Of a stretch of 64,000 nucleotides of DNA, positions 22,516 to 35,916 are shown in pieces; positions within the stretch are counted from its first letter, which is position 1, and the number at the start of each line of letters is the position of its first letter. The notes under the pieces were generated by a model. That model ran no database searches and was not told the DNA's origin. It saw only the letters and a list, made by a program, of their open reading frames with translations. Position numbers and translations under genes: made by a program. Origin of the DNA: Linum tenue (lineage: Eukaryota; Streptophyta; Magnoliopsida; Malpighiales; Linaceae); the NCBI GenBank assembly GCA_946122785.1, contig CAMGYJ010000005.1, positions 81,896,547 through 81,960,546 on the forward strand, read 5' to 3'.

Positions 22516-25500
22516 TCACCCACTCAAGACATTCAGCAAGTCCAAGCAATGTTGGAACTTGCCATGTGGAACCGGCTTCGTGAACATATCAGCAGGATTA
22601 TCCGCGGTGCTAACCTTCCTCACCTCTTCTTTGTCCTCAAGAAATGATACCTCACATCGATGTGCTTAGTCCTCTCATGGTGGACTTGATCCTTGGCCAA
22701 GCATATTGCACTCAAACTGTCGCAATACACCACTGCCTGATCATGATGTAGACCCAGATCACCAACCAGTCCCTTCAACCATATTCCCTCCTTAGCAGCT
22801 TCTGTCAACGCCATATACTTTGCCTCAGTAGTAGACAATGTCACCGCCGACTCCAGAGTTGCCTTCCAGCTCACTACAAAACTCCCAAGAGTGAATACAT
22901 AACCGGTCATCGATCTCCTCGTGTCAACATCTCCAGCATAGTCCGAGTCGGAATACCCAGACACCAAGCACTCTGTATCACTTCCGAAGCTAATCCCCAC
23001 ATCAGGTGTACCCTTAAGGTACCGGAAGATCCTCTTCACAGCCTGCCAATGCTCCTTTCCAGGTTGTATCATGAACCTGCTAACAACACTAACAGCATGT
23101 GCAAGATCAGGTCTAGTGCATACAATAGCGTACATCAAGCTACCTACTGCACTAGAATATTGGACTCTCGACATGTATTCCTTCTCAGCCTCTGACTGCG
23201 GTGCATAAGCTGAGGATAGATGAACATTTAAAGCACTGGGAGTGTTTAAGGGCTTTGCTGAAGACATGCCAAACTTCGACAGTATCTTCTGGATGTAGCT
23301 CTTCTGTGACAAGAAAAGCTTCTTCTTCAACATGTCCCTATAAATCTCCATACCCAAGATCTTCTGAGCAGCTCCCAAATCCTTCATCTCAAACTCAGCA
23401 CTGAGAAGCCCCTTTAACTTCTGGATATCAGACTTTGACCTCGCAGCTATGAGCATATCATCCACATACAGAACTAGATATATCATCGAACCATCCTCTG
23501 CCTTGCTGTGATATACACAACAATCATATGGACTTCTGTTGTAGCCCAGCTCAAGCATGTAACTATCAAATCTCTTGTACCACTGCCTCGGAGATTGCTT
23601 AAGTCCATACAAGGACTTCTTCAGCTTACAAACATAGTCTTCTTTTCCCAGAACCTCGAATCCTTCTGGCTGAGTCATGTAAATTTCTTTCTCCAACTCT
23701 CCATGTAGGAAAGCTGTCTTCACGTCTAGCTGCTCGAGCTCCAAGTCATAATGTGCCCCTATTGCTAGTAGCACTCTGATCGAAGTATGTCTGACCACTG
23801 GTGATAAAATCTCATTGTAGTCAACTACTTCCCTCTGCGAGAAGCCTCGTGCAACCACCCGAGCTTTAAATTTCATGCCCTCTTTAGAAGTGATTCCTTC
23901 CTTCTTCTTGTAGATCCACTTGTTTGTCACAATCTTCCTTCCTGTGGTCCTTTGACTAGCTCCCAAGTCTGATTCCTGTCATGGGATTCCATCTCATCTC
24001 CCATTGCGGCAAGCCACTGATCAGCTTCGCCACCCAAAACTGCTTCTTTATAGGACTGTGGCTCACCTGCATCCACTTCTTCAGCAACCTGAAATGAATA
24101 CGCCACCATGTCCTCGAAGCCATACCTCTGTGGAGGTACTCCTGCAGTCGCTCTCTTCGGTCTACCGGAAGCAATAGACTGTTGAGCTCGTGCGCTGGAC
24201 TCTGAAGTTTTTAGCTCTGCAGAGACATCCTCATCATGTTGATCTTCTCCACCTTGGTGCTCAAACTCACTCTCATTGAGAGTTTTGCAGCTCCACCTGC
24301 TTATCAACATTCCTGCTACCTTCAACAACAATAACCTTCAACATGGGGTTAAACATAGACTTCTCATCAAATATCACATTTCTGCTGAGTATAACCCGAT
24401 GCTCAGAAGGTGACCAGACTCGAAATCCCTTAACTCCATCTCCGTAACCCACAAATACACCCTTCTTTGCCCTTGGGTTCAGTTTACCCTCATCCACATG
24501 ATAATAAACAGGACACCCAAAAACTTTCAGTGAAGAGTAATCAGTAGGCTTACCATACCACACCTCATAAGGTGTCTTCAACTCGATACCTGTGTGAGGT
24601 CCACGGTTGATCAGGAAGCACGCCATGTTCACTGCTTCTGCCCAGAATCTTCTCTCGAGTCCAGCATTAGAGAGCATGCACCGTGCTCTCTCCAACAATG
24701 TCTGGTTCATCCTTACTGCAACGCCATTCTGCTGGGGTGTATCTCTAACAGTCTGATGACGGGCAATCCCTTCATCCTTGCAGAATTCGTTGAACTCAGA
24801 ATTGCAGAACTCTAGACCATTGTCCGTTCGCAGCTTCTTGATCTTCTTCCCGGTCTGATTCTCCACCAATGCCTTCCATTGCTTGAACTTCGTGAAAGCC
24901 TCACTTTTCTGCTTCATCATGAAAATCCAAGTAAATCTCGAATACTCATCAATAATAGACAGAAAATACATGCTGCCTCCAATGGATTCAACTCGTGAAG
25001 GACCCCAACAGTCGGAGTGGAGGTAATCCAGTATTCCCTTCGTCCGGTGGATACCCTTCTTGGGAAACTTGCTGCGATGTAGCTTCCCAAACACACAATG
25101 CTCACAGAATTCCAAATTCTTCACCTTGTGCCCGCAAAGAAGATCCCTCTTCGACAGAACTTGCATCCCTCGTTCACTCATATGCACCAGTCTCATGTGC
25201 CAGAGAGTGGTCATATCTTCCTGTTGAACCTGAGACGATGCAACTGCAGCAGAACCAGACAACACAGACCCTTGTAATGCATACAAGGTCCCACACTTCA
25301 CGCCCTTCAGTACCTTCCTCGAACCCTTGCAGACATACACAACTCCACCTTTCCCTTTGAAGCTGAAGCCCTTGCTGTCGAGTAGACTCAACGATATCAG
25401 GTTCTTTGTCATTCGTGGAACATGCCTGACATCATTCACGGTACAGAACGAACCATCATGTGTCCGAACCTTTATGGACCCGATTCCAACAACCTTGCAG

Positions 25501-26453
25501 ACAGCTCCATTAGCCATTACCACGTTACCACCATCTATCTGCTTGTAGGTTGTGAAGCAATCCCTGTTCGGAGACATATGGTATGAGGCTGCAGTATCCA
25601 GAAACCACACATCACCATGATGTGCCTTCTCATCTACAGCCAAGGCGAGATCGTCATCAGAACTGTTGTCCGCTTCTGCCACGGCAACTAAACCTTGTTT
25701 CTTCTGTTGCCCTCTTCTCTTGGGACAGTTGTACTTCCAATGCCCCACTTCCTTACAGTTGTGACAAGCATCACCTGGCTGTGGACCGGGACCCTTGGAA
25801 TTCTTGCTCGAATTCCCTTTACCAGATTTCTTCTTTCCCTTTCCACCTGTAACAGCCAAACCCGATGCCTCACCACCTGTACCAGATCCGGACACCTTAT
25901 GCCTGATCTCTCTCGTATGAAGAGCAGACCTGACATCCTCCAACGACACACTTTCTTTACCAGCAATAAAAGAATCAACAAAATTCTCATATGAACTCGG
26001 CAAAGAAACCAGCAGGATTAGGGCAGCATCCTCGTCATCAACTTGAACATCTATATTACACAGATCCAGCAAAATAGAGTTAAGTTGTTCGAGATGTTCC
26101 CTCAAAGGCGTACCTTCTTGCATCCTCAAGCTGAACAACCGTTGCTTGAGATGCAGCTTGTTGGTTAGAGACTTCGTCATATACAGACTTTCCAGTTTCA
26201 ACCACAAGCCCGCGGCAGTCTTCTCAGCAGCGACTTCAATGATGATGTCATCAGACAACGATAGCATGATGGTCGAGTGGGCCTTCTCCTCCAGGATATT
26301 CCACTCATCGTCATCGACCGGTGCCTTCTTCTGTTTCGCAGACAGCGGCCCCCACAGCCCTTGCTGTTTTAATAAAGCCTGCATCTTGATCTGCCATATA
26401 GCGAAGCTGTTCTTCCCCGTGAACTTTTCGATCTTCATGTTCACCGACGTCAT
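22516..26453 (-). pseudogene. Copia B gag-pol polyprotein
   Basis: Probable start at ATG 26453 (MTSVNMKIEKF). In order: gag domain, CCHC knuckle CHNCKEVGHWKYNC (about 25730-25775), protease with LDTAASYH (the D-T-A-A form seen in Tnt1-like elements), pre-integrase zinc region (about 24960-25230), integrase core, RT with YVDD at about 23460, and RNase H with DYAGD and the Tnt1-type end. The integrase keeps the two Asp (HSDCWG and RTDNGLEF), but the Glu of GVAERMN is Val (GVAVRMN), so strand transfer should be lost. Frameshifts lie near 24300, 23950 and 22640. The stop is expected at 22516-22518. Confidence 0.9.
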
Positions 26454-26490
26454 TCTTCTGAATCGAAACCCTAGCCTGATTTCCAGCCGC

Positions 26491-26503
26491 GGCTCTGATA
26501 CCA
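26491..26503 (-). other. Copia B primer binding site
   Basis: Minus strand TGGTATCAGAGCC, two bases inside the 5' LTR, complementary to initiator methionine tRNA. Confidence 0.9.
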
Positions 26504-26505
26504 CT

Positions 26506-26912
26506 TGTTATAAACGCGCTGCTATGGATCGGGAAATCGCCGGAATCGACAAAGAAAGAATACGAAAAGCGAGAATTGAAAAACACAGACACACGATATA
26601 CGTGGTTCACTAACACGATGTGTGTTAGCTAGTCCACGGGCAAGAGAGAGCCAGTTTCACTATATCGAGGAGATTACAGATTACAGATGAGTATGAGAAG
26701 TATTTATAGTACTTCTCCATGTGGGTCTAAACCTAATCCAATCTGGCAAAGGAAACGGTTACAGACCAGGCCCAGAACCCAAACCCAAATAACATTGAGC
26801 CCATACATCGTGGGCCGGGGACGTTGCCCCTGGACCCCACTAGCTGACCGGGCAGTGAGACCCCCGATTACCAGTCGTAGTGGCTGATAGTCAGATTCAA
26901 GTCACATCAACA
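26506..26912 (-). repeat. Copia B 5' LTR
   Basis: Pairs with 22015-22421. A TATTTATAGTAC stretch near 26700 (plus-strand coordinates) is a possible promoter/processing region. Confidence 0.95.
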
Positions 26913-26917
26913 GCATT

Positions 26918-27484
<567 letters not shown>

Positions 27485-27999
27485 TCTTTCGGATGGAGGA
27501 AGATTGGGGAAGCGGAAAGAAAGGGAATTTGGTTTTTATGGGCTTCACGACAACTGTAAATATCGATTCGGTGGCGTTGATGCTCCGCTGAATTATCTTC
27601 TTCCTCTGCCCTGTGAGCTGAGATTGATCTGAATTGTCATCTCCAGTAGTTGGAAAATGGGGAAAAGAAATGAGTAATAATCAGAGATTCAAGAGGGTTC
27701 TTCGTCTTTTTCCATTTTAGGAGGATAATAATAATAATAATCAGAATCACATCAGAGGACCGACTGATATGCGTTGTGTGGTACTGTGGTTGACGGATGC
27801 GTTGAAAGGGACAGCCTGTTTCTTGTTGCATGCATTATCTAATTTGCTCTGTGATAATTGGTTATTAGGTTCTGGAAACAGAGGAAAAACAACTCCATTG
27901 CTCGCACACTTGGGCCGAAACTAGCAAGCATTTAATGGGCCTAAACTGAGGCGGGCTTGCTACGCATTTAATGGTTCTAAATAAACACTACGCGGCAAA
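27485..27999. other. Pack-MULE interior, 5' flank of the PRISE fragment
   Basis: No coding signal. Contains an (AAT)n microsatellite at about 27726-27744. Probably the PRISE promoter/5' flank captured with the gene fragment. Confidence 0.4.
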
Positions 28000-28235
28000 A
28001 TGGAAATACTGAGTGGAGCTATGAGCAACCTGGTAGAGATGAACCGGATCGGAAGGAAGCGGGAGGTTTCTTTTCCTGAGGGCGGCGATGAGGACCTGAA
28101 GCATAGGCGTCAAGGGGCTGTCGGTGGGTTCCGAAGAGGTGGCGGCAATGCTGGGCAAGGTGGGCCAAAGGAGACGACCACGGGCGTCGTCGCGAATGTT
28201 CTCGTCGGGCGGGCAACGACACTTGACAGAGTTGG
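28000..28235 (-). pseudogene. NPF (NRT1/PTR) transporter fragment, central-loop part
   Basis: Minus-strand translation reads DSPLTPMLQVLIAALRKR then NLPLPSDPVHLYQV, the very typical cytosolic-loop segment of NPF family transporters between transmembrane helices 6 and 7. The fragment begins inside the right terminal inverted repeat edge and ends near 28000. It precedes in protein order the piece at 21906-22014, so a single NPF gene was probably captured and later invaded by the PRISE segment, or two captures were joined. Confidence 0.7.
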
Positions 28236-28555
28236 GGAACGAGCGTGGGATAAAAATAGATTAAATTTATAATTTTTTGTTTTATTTTATTTATTTATTT
28301 TATTGTAAAAATAAGTTGGACATTAAAATAGATAAATTTTATTTTATTTATTATTTCTTAATTGCCACGTCACTAAGTTAACGGTCAACTTTAAGAGTTG
28401 ACTGCCACATCAGCCAAAGTTAACGGAGTTGGACGGAGAGTGACCAAACGTGAACGATTTCAGTAAACTGAAGTACCACCAATGGATTTAAATATTTCGA
28501 GTGACCAAACTTGAACGTTTTTCGTAATCTCAGTGACCAACCATGCAATTAACCC
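28236..28555 (-). repeat. Pack-MULE right terminal inverted repeat
   Basis: Complementary to 21618-21905. The outermost bases ACCAACCATGCAATTAACCC are the same as those of the MULE at 29461-30961. Confidence 0.75.
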
Positions 28556-29450
28556 GACATGTTTATCATGAAAATTGAGTGTCCTTGATCAATTCTCTTA
28601 ATTTTGGGGCAAAAACCTTTGAGCGAGAAGATCTTCTTGTGGCAATTTGCGTCTGTATTCATAGAGAGCCATGAACGAGGGTGATTGGTGTCTTTACGTT
28701 GTTCCGAGTCAATGCCCGAGTGAGTGTTTATGGTTGCCCTAATTGTCCAATGTGGTAGTGTGGTACGCCCCTCCAATTAGAGCCATTAGGCGGGTTAGAA
28801 TGCACTCGAATAGTGTGGTCCTAACTATCTTAGATCTCCTAACGGTATATAGAACTTGCAAATCACACAAGAGTGTCACATTATCATCTCAACACGGGAT
28901 TAGGGGGATAATCATCCAAGTGGAGCCTTCCCATTTGAATTCAACATCATTTTACTTTAATACCCTTACTTCATTTATTTGTAATTCATTATCCTTGTCC
29001 ACGTACTTCTCAAGCTCAAAGCTCTCAACGATCATTCTCCTTGCCATTTGATCAAGTACTGAAAGTTGTTTTGTCATTTGTGTAGGACACGATGCTTTTG
29101 CTGCAAAGCCCTAATGGCAATTAATATATTTACAAGTATCTTAGAAATGGTAACAGTAAATATATACCTGAAAACTTTTTGTACTTCTTCCTCCTGCTCG
29201 ACGCCAACAGAAGGACCAGTATGACCGTCTTCTTCGTTCTTCCGCCTACTTTTTTTTTATAATCTTCTCCCGCCCACTTGGGAGGAACTCCTACAACAAC
29301 AATAGAACAGAGGAGGTGGCCAGGTAGGTCGGCCTTTCCAATCCATTAACCGGAGGTGCAAAGGTTCAATAAACTGAAACGAGCAGAGCCATTATTTCCG
29401 TTTAGGGTTTATCAATTATCACCGTCTAGAGTTTATCAATCATCACTAGG
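28556..29450. other. Intergenic stretch without recognisable feature
   Basis: No domain-bearing frame on either strand and no repeat seen; it separates two related MULEs. Confidence 0.5.
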
Positions 29451-29460
29451 CTCAAATTTC

Positions 29461-29901
29461 GGGTTAATTGCATGGTTGGTCACTGAGATTAAAAAAACGT
29501 TCATGTTTGGTCACTAGAAATATTTAAATTCATTTTTGGTCACTAACTTTACAAAACCCGTTCACTTATGGTCACTCTTCGTTAGCTGCCGTCCAACGCC
29601 GTTAATGGCATCCGTTAAGTGATGACGTGGCTGACGGATTCGCCTAATCAGCACTTTTTGACCCTAAAATTGACTGACCCGACCCGCCACGTCATTTAAA
29701 CCCTCCATGTTAGCTAAACCTAACCAAACCTCTAACAAAACCAGACCCGACCCAACCCACCAACAGAAACGACCCACCCGCCACTAAACAAAACCTAATT
29801 TCTAAAACTCTTTAGGCCGCTTCTCCATCCCACGCCGCCTTATCTTTCCCATTTTTCTTCCTCTCCACTCGTTTCATCGGCGACGAAGGAGGAATGGAGC
29901 C
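29461..29901 (+). repeat. MULE left inverted repeat
   Basis: Inverted copy of 30519-30961 with only scattered differences, running through GACGTGGCTGACGGATT and ending at GGAATGGAGCCC. Confidence 0.9.
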
Positions 29902-30518
29902 CGCCGATGAAACCTCTTCACACCACCACTGTTCCATTTCTCTCTCGATCGCCTCTGTTTTCTATTCCCCCTGCTCTGTCCTTGGACAAAACAGAGTGAA
30001 AGAAAAAAAAAAGCTCCAACACCCAGGTAGATTGGAATGAATTTCCCCTCTTCCACACTTGTCTCTGGTTCGAGTTTCCCATTTTCGATTCCAACCCATC
30101 AAAGTATGAAGGATTTCACCTTCTGGGCTTTCATTTTTCTTGGGACTTAATAGTTAAGAACCATGGAAGATCAATGTTCAAAAGTTTCCAACTTTTTTCT
30201 CTCCCCTGTTTTTCACCGTACTCCATTGAAGGAAGCAAGCAGCTCCTTTTTTGCTAATGAACAATTGAGTTTCCTGAAACCAATCACCCAAAGGCCAAAA
30301 CACACAAAAGGCGCTACCTTTTTATGCTTTTTGGAAAGACAAAGTTTCATTTTACAAGTCGGACCTTTCTGAGTTCGCAAAACCCTTACATGCCAAATTG
30401 GATAGAGAATCCAGCATCAGAAAGTCATTGGTCCAATTTATCACCGAATGATTCAGTTCCATTCAGTCGTGGATTCTCCACTCGTTCCATTCAGTCATTG
30501 TAGTCAACCACACTGTGT

Positions 30519-30961
30519 GGGGGCTCCATTCCTCCTTCGTCGCCGATGAAACGAGTGGAGAGGAAGAAAAATGGGAAAGATGAAGGCGGCGCGGGGTGGA
30601 GAAGCGGCCTGAAGAGTTTTAGAAATTAGGTTTTGTTTAGTGGCGGGTGGGTCGTTTCTGTTGGTGGGTTGGGTCGGGTCTGGTTTGGTTAGAGGTTTGG
30701 TTAGGTTTAGCTGACATGAAGGGTTTAAATGACGTGGCGGATCCGTCATCACTTTAGGGTCAAAAGGTGCTGATTAGGCGAATCCGTCAGCCACGTCATC
30801 ACTTAATGGACGCCGTTAACGGCGTTGGACGGCAGCTAATGGAGAGTGACCATAAGTGAACGGGTTTTGTAAAGTTAGTGACCAAAAGTGGATTTAAATA
30901 TTTCTAGTGACCAAACATGAACGTTTTTGATAATCTCAGTGACCAACCATGCAATTAACCC
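30519..30961 (-). repeat. MULE right inverted repeat
   Basis: Inverted copy of 29461-29901. Confidence 0.9.
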
Positions 30962-31256
30962 CTCAAATTTCATATCAAGAGCTTCATACATGGATCAAGA
31001 TAATGAGGCTACATTACGTTTTAACACTCAAAATGGGCAACTCTCTAAAGTTAAATTAACATTAGTACAGTGAGGGCAAAACGCAGTACAGGAACTTGGG
31101 TGTCATGAGAATATGCCATTTTGTAAATATTCAACAGGGACCCAAAAGTCTAGCCACTATACTGGGATTCTCATAAACCAACCACAGATACAGTAAGTTG
31201 CAACAGGGGTGGTGTAACAAAACTGAACAGAATTGACCCAAAATCATAACAATTTT

Positions 31257-34200
31257 TTAGGGTTGGGACGCAGCCTCTGTTGTTTCGTCCATCGGTTCTG
31301 CCTCAGCTTCAGCACCAGCAGCATCCACCGTTTTGTCGGCTTTCTTGCCTGTTAATGAAAAATAGATTAGGCAAAAGCACCAAAATATTGCAATTTTCAG
31401 CTCCAACCATACATCAGCCAAAAAAGTTTTTACCTTTCTTCTTCTTCCCTCCACCCTTCTTCTTTGTCTTGGTACCCAAAGCTAACCATGCCTTAATTTC
31501 AGGATCATCAATCACCTTCGTAGCTTGCAACTCCTGAAGAGGATGTGATGTTATCCTATCCGAACCATTAGGCATCAACAACACTGTGAACTTGATATGA
31601 GCCACATAATCACCTGTAAACAAACCACGTTTGAGATCAGTAAATATCCAACCCTAAAAAAAATGGGATAATAACTAGATAAGCTTTTACAGATTCCTTA
31701 CCAGGCTTCTCATGAAGAACAGGGTAAGGCTGGAGAAGATCATGATTTACACATTCCACCAGTCCCAACCTAGCTCTTTTCTCTTCTAAGGCTCTGCAGC
31801 GTCCAATGAGCACTAGTATTTGAGTAAAACACGAAAGAAAAGTAATGTCTATGATAACAGCAGCAAAAATCCAACAAACCTGGCGGAGAAAGGCATGATA
31901 GGGAACTTCTGGCTGATTTCACTGAAAATGAATCTGGAAGCTTTCATCTTCAAGTGATAATTCTTGTCCACGGCTCTCTTGTAAATTGTTGTCTCTTTCT
32001 CATCTAGGAGCTTAGGCTACACATATAAACAGATCAAGTTTAGAACGAAGCAGGGGATGGTTGCACACTCCGAATACCATAAATTTGAACACCAATTACC
32101 TTCCCATCGCCCGTGCTTGTAACAATATCTACTGCATAAACTTCGTTCTCCTCGAATTCAATATCATCGACTCTTGTGTCTGGATTGGAAGCACTTAAGA
32201 TAACCTTGTTTCCATCAACCACAAACTGCTTCAGCTGGTGACTAAGAACACCCTCCACAATTTTGCAATCATAAGCAGATGCAACCTTCTGAATAGCATC
32301 CGACACATCTTTATTCTGCCACCAAATTAAAACCATCAGCACTTGCAATGTAGTCATACATACAAAAAAAGATGCAATCAGCTTGCTTAAACGTTTATAA
32401 ATGCAAAGACTACACTAAATTCACCAGCCAACAGAGCATATCATAATACAGTCATCCAAGCAAATACATTTTATGTAATCAAACAAAAAAAAATAAAAAA
32501 GCAATTAATCAGCAGCAAACACACTAGGAAACAAGCAACCAAATCCAGCCAAAAAACAAAGCAACAGGAAAAAACCAGTAATCATGTATTTCACCAAACA
32601 CTTCAGAACAATTTACCCTCCTCTTACTAGGAATCTATTGAACTTAACAAGAAATTTCAGTAACCAGAATTCAATCAACTAGATATGCTTAAACTTTCAA
32701 CAAAGAGAATGACATATAGACTAAATTTGTTGATGTACACCAACAAACACATTGGTGAACAAGTTAACAAATCCAGCCAAGCATTGATATAGGCAACAGG
32801 GAAAGCGGGTAATCAATATATTTCACCAATCACCTCGGCAAAGTCGCCCTCTTATAACTCTTATAACTAGGATAGACAGGAAATCTTACATATAGGCTAG
32901 AGTTGTTGATCTCTCTTACTACGAATCTAACGAACTTAACAAGAAAATTCAGAAACCAGAATCAATCAACCAGATATGCTTAAACTTTCAACAAAGAGAA
33001 TGACATATAGGCTAAATTTGTTGATGTACACCAACAAACACATTGGTGAACAAGTTAACAAATCAAGCCAAGCATTGATATAGGCAACAGGGAAAGCGGG
33101 TAATCAATATATTCCACCAATCACCTCGGCAAAGTCGCCCTCTTATAACTCTTATAACTAGGATAGACAGGAAATCTTACATATAGGGTAGAGTAGTTAA
33201 TGTACACCAACAAACACATTGGTGAACAAGTTAGCAAATCCAGCCAAGCATGATATAGGCAACAGGGAAAGCGGGTAATCAATATTTTTCACCAATCACC
33301 TCGGCAAAGTCGCCCTCATATAGATCTTATAACTAGGATAGACAGGAAATTTTAAGTATGTAGAAACCAATCAACTGGACAGGCAAATTCACATCTAGGC
33401 TAGTGATAGGTTAATCAGATGTACACCAACAGCAAAAAAACAATTGGTAAACAAGCAAATCCAGCCAAAAACTATTTAGGCAACAGGAAAGCGGGTAACC
33501 AATATTTTTCACCAATCACCTCGGCAAAAGAGCCCTCCTCTAATCTATAACAAGACAGATGTATTTGCAAAAGAATTTCAAACCATGTAGAAACCAATCA
33601 ACTAGATATACAAGGTCAGATGTAGGCTAGTGACAGGTTAATGCCACCAACAGCAAAGAATTGGCCAGCAAGCAACCAAATCCAGCCAAAATTATCTAGG
33701 CAACAGGGAAAGCAGGTAATCTTTATATTTTGCCAATCACCTCAGCAAAGTTGCCATTTTACAGCTAAGAATGCAAAACTGAAGAAATGAAACATGCCAT
33801 TTGAGACTGCAGAAAAGTGAATGTGTGCTAGAGATGACTAAAAGTTGTCCAACATCAAACAAATAGATAACAAGCAGTCAAATCCAGCAAGAATAAATAT
33901 AGGCAACAGGGAAAGCAGGTGATCAATATATTTCACCAATCACCATGGCAAAGTTGCCTTCCACTAGCTGAGATCAATAACAAGCACTTACATTTCTACC
34001 ACTAACAATTAATTGTGAGATTACCAACACCTCTACCACTCCAATAGTACAGTTACCACAAAAATAAACATCATTGACATACAACTGCCCCGTCAGAGTA
34101 ACTATGACAAAAAAGCCTCATTTGGACAATAATCCATAGCTTTTCATTATTATTCATCATAAGGACACAATGAATGAAAATAAAGAAGCGAGCAGATTGT

Positions 34201-35916
34201 CATCAATTGGATGGCTACAATATCATGAACATTATGGTTTGATATTGGATGCAACTGTAACAATGCTGAGAATATTAAAGGGAATTGATAAAATCAAAAG
34301 GACAAGTGGAAGATCTTCTGTCAGGGTAACTATGACATAAGGACTTCATTGGACACAAGTCCTTAGTCCATTGATTGCTTCATCATTCAGAGATAATCAA
34401 ACCAGAAAAAAGACAGCTGAAAACAAAAGAACTGGGATACAAAAAATAACAATCAGTAACACAAGACATAGACTGTTATCTCCAGGCAAAGGCAAAACTT
34501 CAACAAAATAAGACAGTAACACAGCAGAAGAGATTTTGAGACAATCAAATGCAGCAGTCATGGTGGTACAGGTACTATACACAATGTTGGCAACGGGAAA
34601 AAGTGGATACCAGAAGCAACTGATCACCTTAACAGCAAATAGCTATGACTTCCACCTAGAACTAGTTCCCTGAATAGACTAATTTTATCTAACTAAATGT
34701 CTCATACATTACCCCTTATCAATAGCTGATGAAATCAATTTCACCACATACTGGTCACGGTAGCAATACTATGATAAAAACTCGAGCAAAAGGTACACAA
34801 AAGGCTCAAGAATAATGCAAGAAGTGATTGGGGTGAAAAATGTGAAGTAACATTTCAACGAAACTCTGTATAGTAGACATGATATCAGTCAAGCAGAGAC
34901 TCTAGATTTCTTATCAATGAATCTGATAAAGAACCAACTAAATGGAAATGACAGAACATTACAAACTGAATGTTGAAGACAAACAATACGAGAAATAGGT
35001 AAATACTACAGTCTAGAAAATTTACCTTTTTCCCAGGCCTCACAAGCCTCAAAGCAACTTCAGCTGCAGTATTGGCAGCTGCAAGTACATCAGCAGCTCG
35101 ACCAGTAATTGCTCCATCTTTAATAACATGAGTATGTGCAACCACGGCAATAAATCCATCTATGTGACAACCCATATCACTGCATGCCCAAAATACAGTT
35201 AGGTTGAACAAGTAGTTAAATCATCAGAGGACAACAATAAAATAAGAGACACCGAGAGCTTACATTTTGACAATATCACCGTCTTCCAAAACTCTCTCAT
35301 CACTGGCAAGAGGAGATAGATGGCACACAATATTGTTTACAGAAACACAAGTAGGAAATGCCACTCCCCTTTCAATCTTCTTCTTCACATTCTTGTACAT
35401 GTTACCAGTTTGTCTACAATTACAATTCAATGAGAGAATGATCAAAACTAATACAAGAAACACGAGTTAAAAACAGCCAAACATAAACTAACCAGTATGA
35501 TCCAAATACATAAAAACAGAACTTACTCCCTGATAAAAGAATCTCCTTTCTCACATAGGTCAACAATCTTTGCCTTGGGTTTACATTCTTTTACCACCAA
35601 CTGCAAGGCCTCTGAAGAAAGTTCAGATAACATACAAACAGTTACGATAATATAAATAGAACGGAGCAGGTGAATGAAACTTGAAATAAACATAGCCAAC
35701 TCGTAACTTCAGCAGCCCCATTCCCCCATGTCGCACGGATTTTACACAGGATTGCTTTCCCATTTACACATTGCATATAGACAAAACCGAAACAGCAAAG
35801 TGGAGAATGGAGAAAGAGGCCATACTGTTGACGATCTCGGCAGCGTTTTTGTATTTAGTCACAACTTCAGGAGAAGTGAGATCCAACTCCTTCTCCTCCC
35901 TCTCGTCGTCGGACAT
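31257..35916 (-). CDS. EBP1: EBP1 (ErbB3-binding protein 1/PA2G4-type growth regulator)
   Basis: Nine exons by GT-AG sites: 35826-35916, 35527-35611, 35264-35413, 35026-35179, 32100-32315, 31880-32016, 31702-31793, 31434-31613 and 31257-31348; total 1197 bp, 398 residues plus TAA. The protein starts [13 protein letters not shown] and has the pita-bread (peptidase M24) fold without the metal-binding set of active aminopeptidases, e.g. [13 protein letters not shown] and [14 protein letters not shown]. The C-terminus is very Lys-rich ([13 protein letters not shown]), a nucleolar/RNA-binding tail. Plant EBP1 controls organ growth and acts in ribosome biogenesis and translation. Length is near the usual 385-395 residues. 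All junction phases agree and no lesion is visible. Introns are short except intron 4 (2.7 kb). Confidence 0.95.
32561..33960. repeat. Tandem repeat array in EBP1 intron 4
   Basis: Seven copies of a unit containing AATCCAGCCAA, a GGCAACAGGGAAAGC(G/A)GGT core, TTTCACCAATCACCTCGGC and an AGTCGCCCTC end. Core positions are about 32561, 32792, 33083, 33258, 33479, 33699 and 33902, so units are 175-291 bp long. The outer copies are most diverged. The array does not touch the splice sites at 32316 and 35025. Confidence 0.85.

Larger units (their letters stand above)
22015..26912 (-). mobile_element. Ty1/copia LTR retrotransposon B, inserted in the Pack-MULE
   Basis: Two 407-bp LTRs (22015-22421 and 26506-26912) with TG...CA ends; target duplication GCATT at 22010-22014 and 26913-26917. 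The minus strand is coding: primer site next to the right LTR and purine tract next to the left LTR. By eye the LTRs differ at about 17 sites (about 4%), so this insertion is older than copia A. Gag-pol has frameshifts and lacks the third catalytic residue of integrase. Confidence 0.95.
29461..30961. mobile_element. Non-autonomous MULE (1501 bp) with ~440-bp terminal inverted repeats
   Basis: Starts GGGTTAATTGCATGG and ends CCATGCAATTAACCC. The inverted repeats span 29461-29901 and 30519-30961. A perfect 10-bp target duplication CTCAAATTTC lies at 29451-29460 and 30962-30971, within the size made by Mutator-type transposases. The interior (29902-30518) has no recognisable gene; the inner part of each arm contains GC-rich, UTR-like sequence that may come from a host gene. 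The terminal 60 bp match the Pack-MULE ends. Confidence 0.92.

Noticed and set aside
28549..29051. Short frames between the two MULEs
   Set aside because: No recognisable domain on either strand.
30163..30372. 69-codon frame inside the 1.5-kb MULE
   Set aside because: No homology recognised and composition is random-like; could be captured UTR.
32561..33960. CRISPR-like array
   Set aside because: Repeats are 175-291 bp, diverged and intronic in a plant gene; not a CRISPR.
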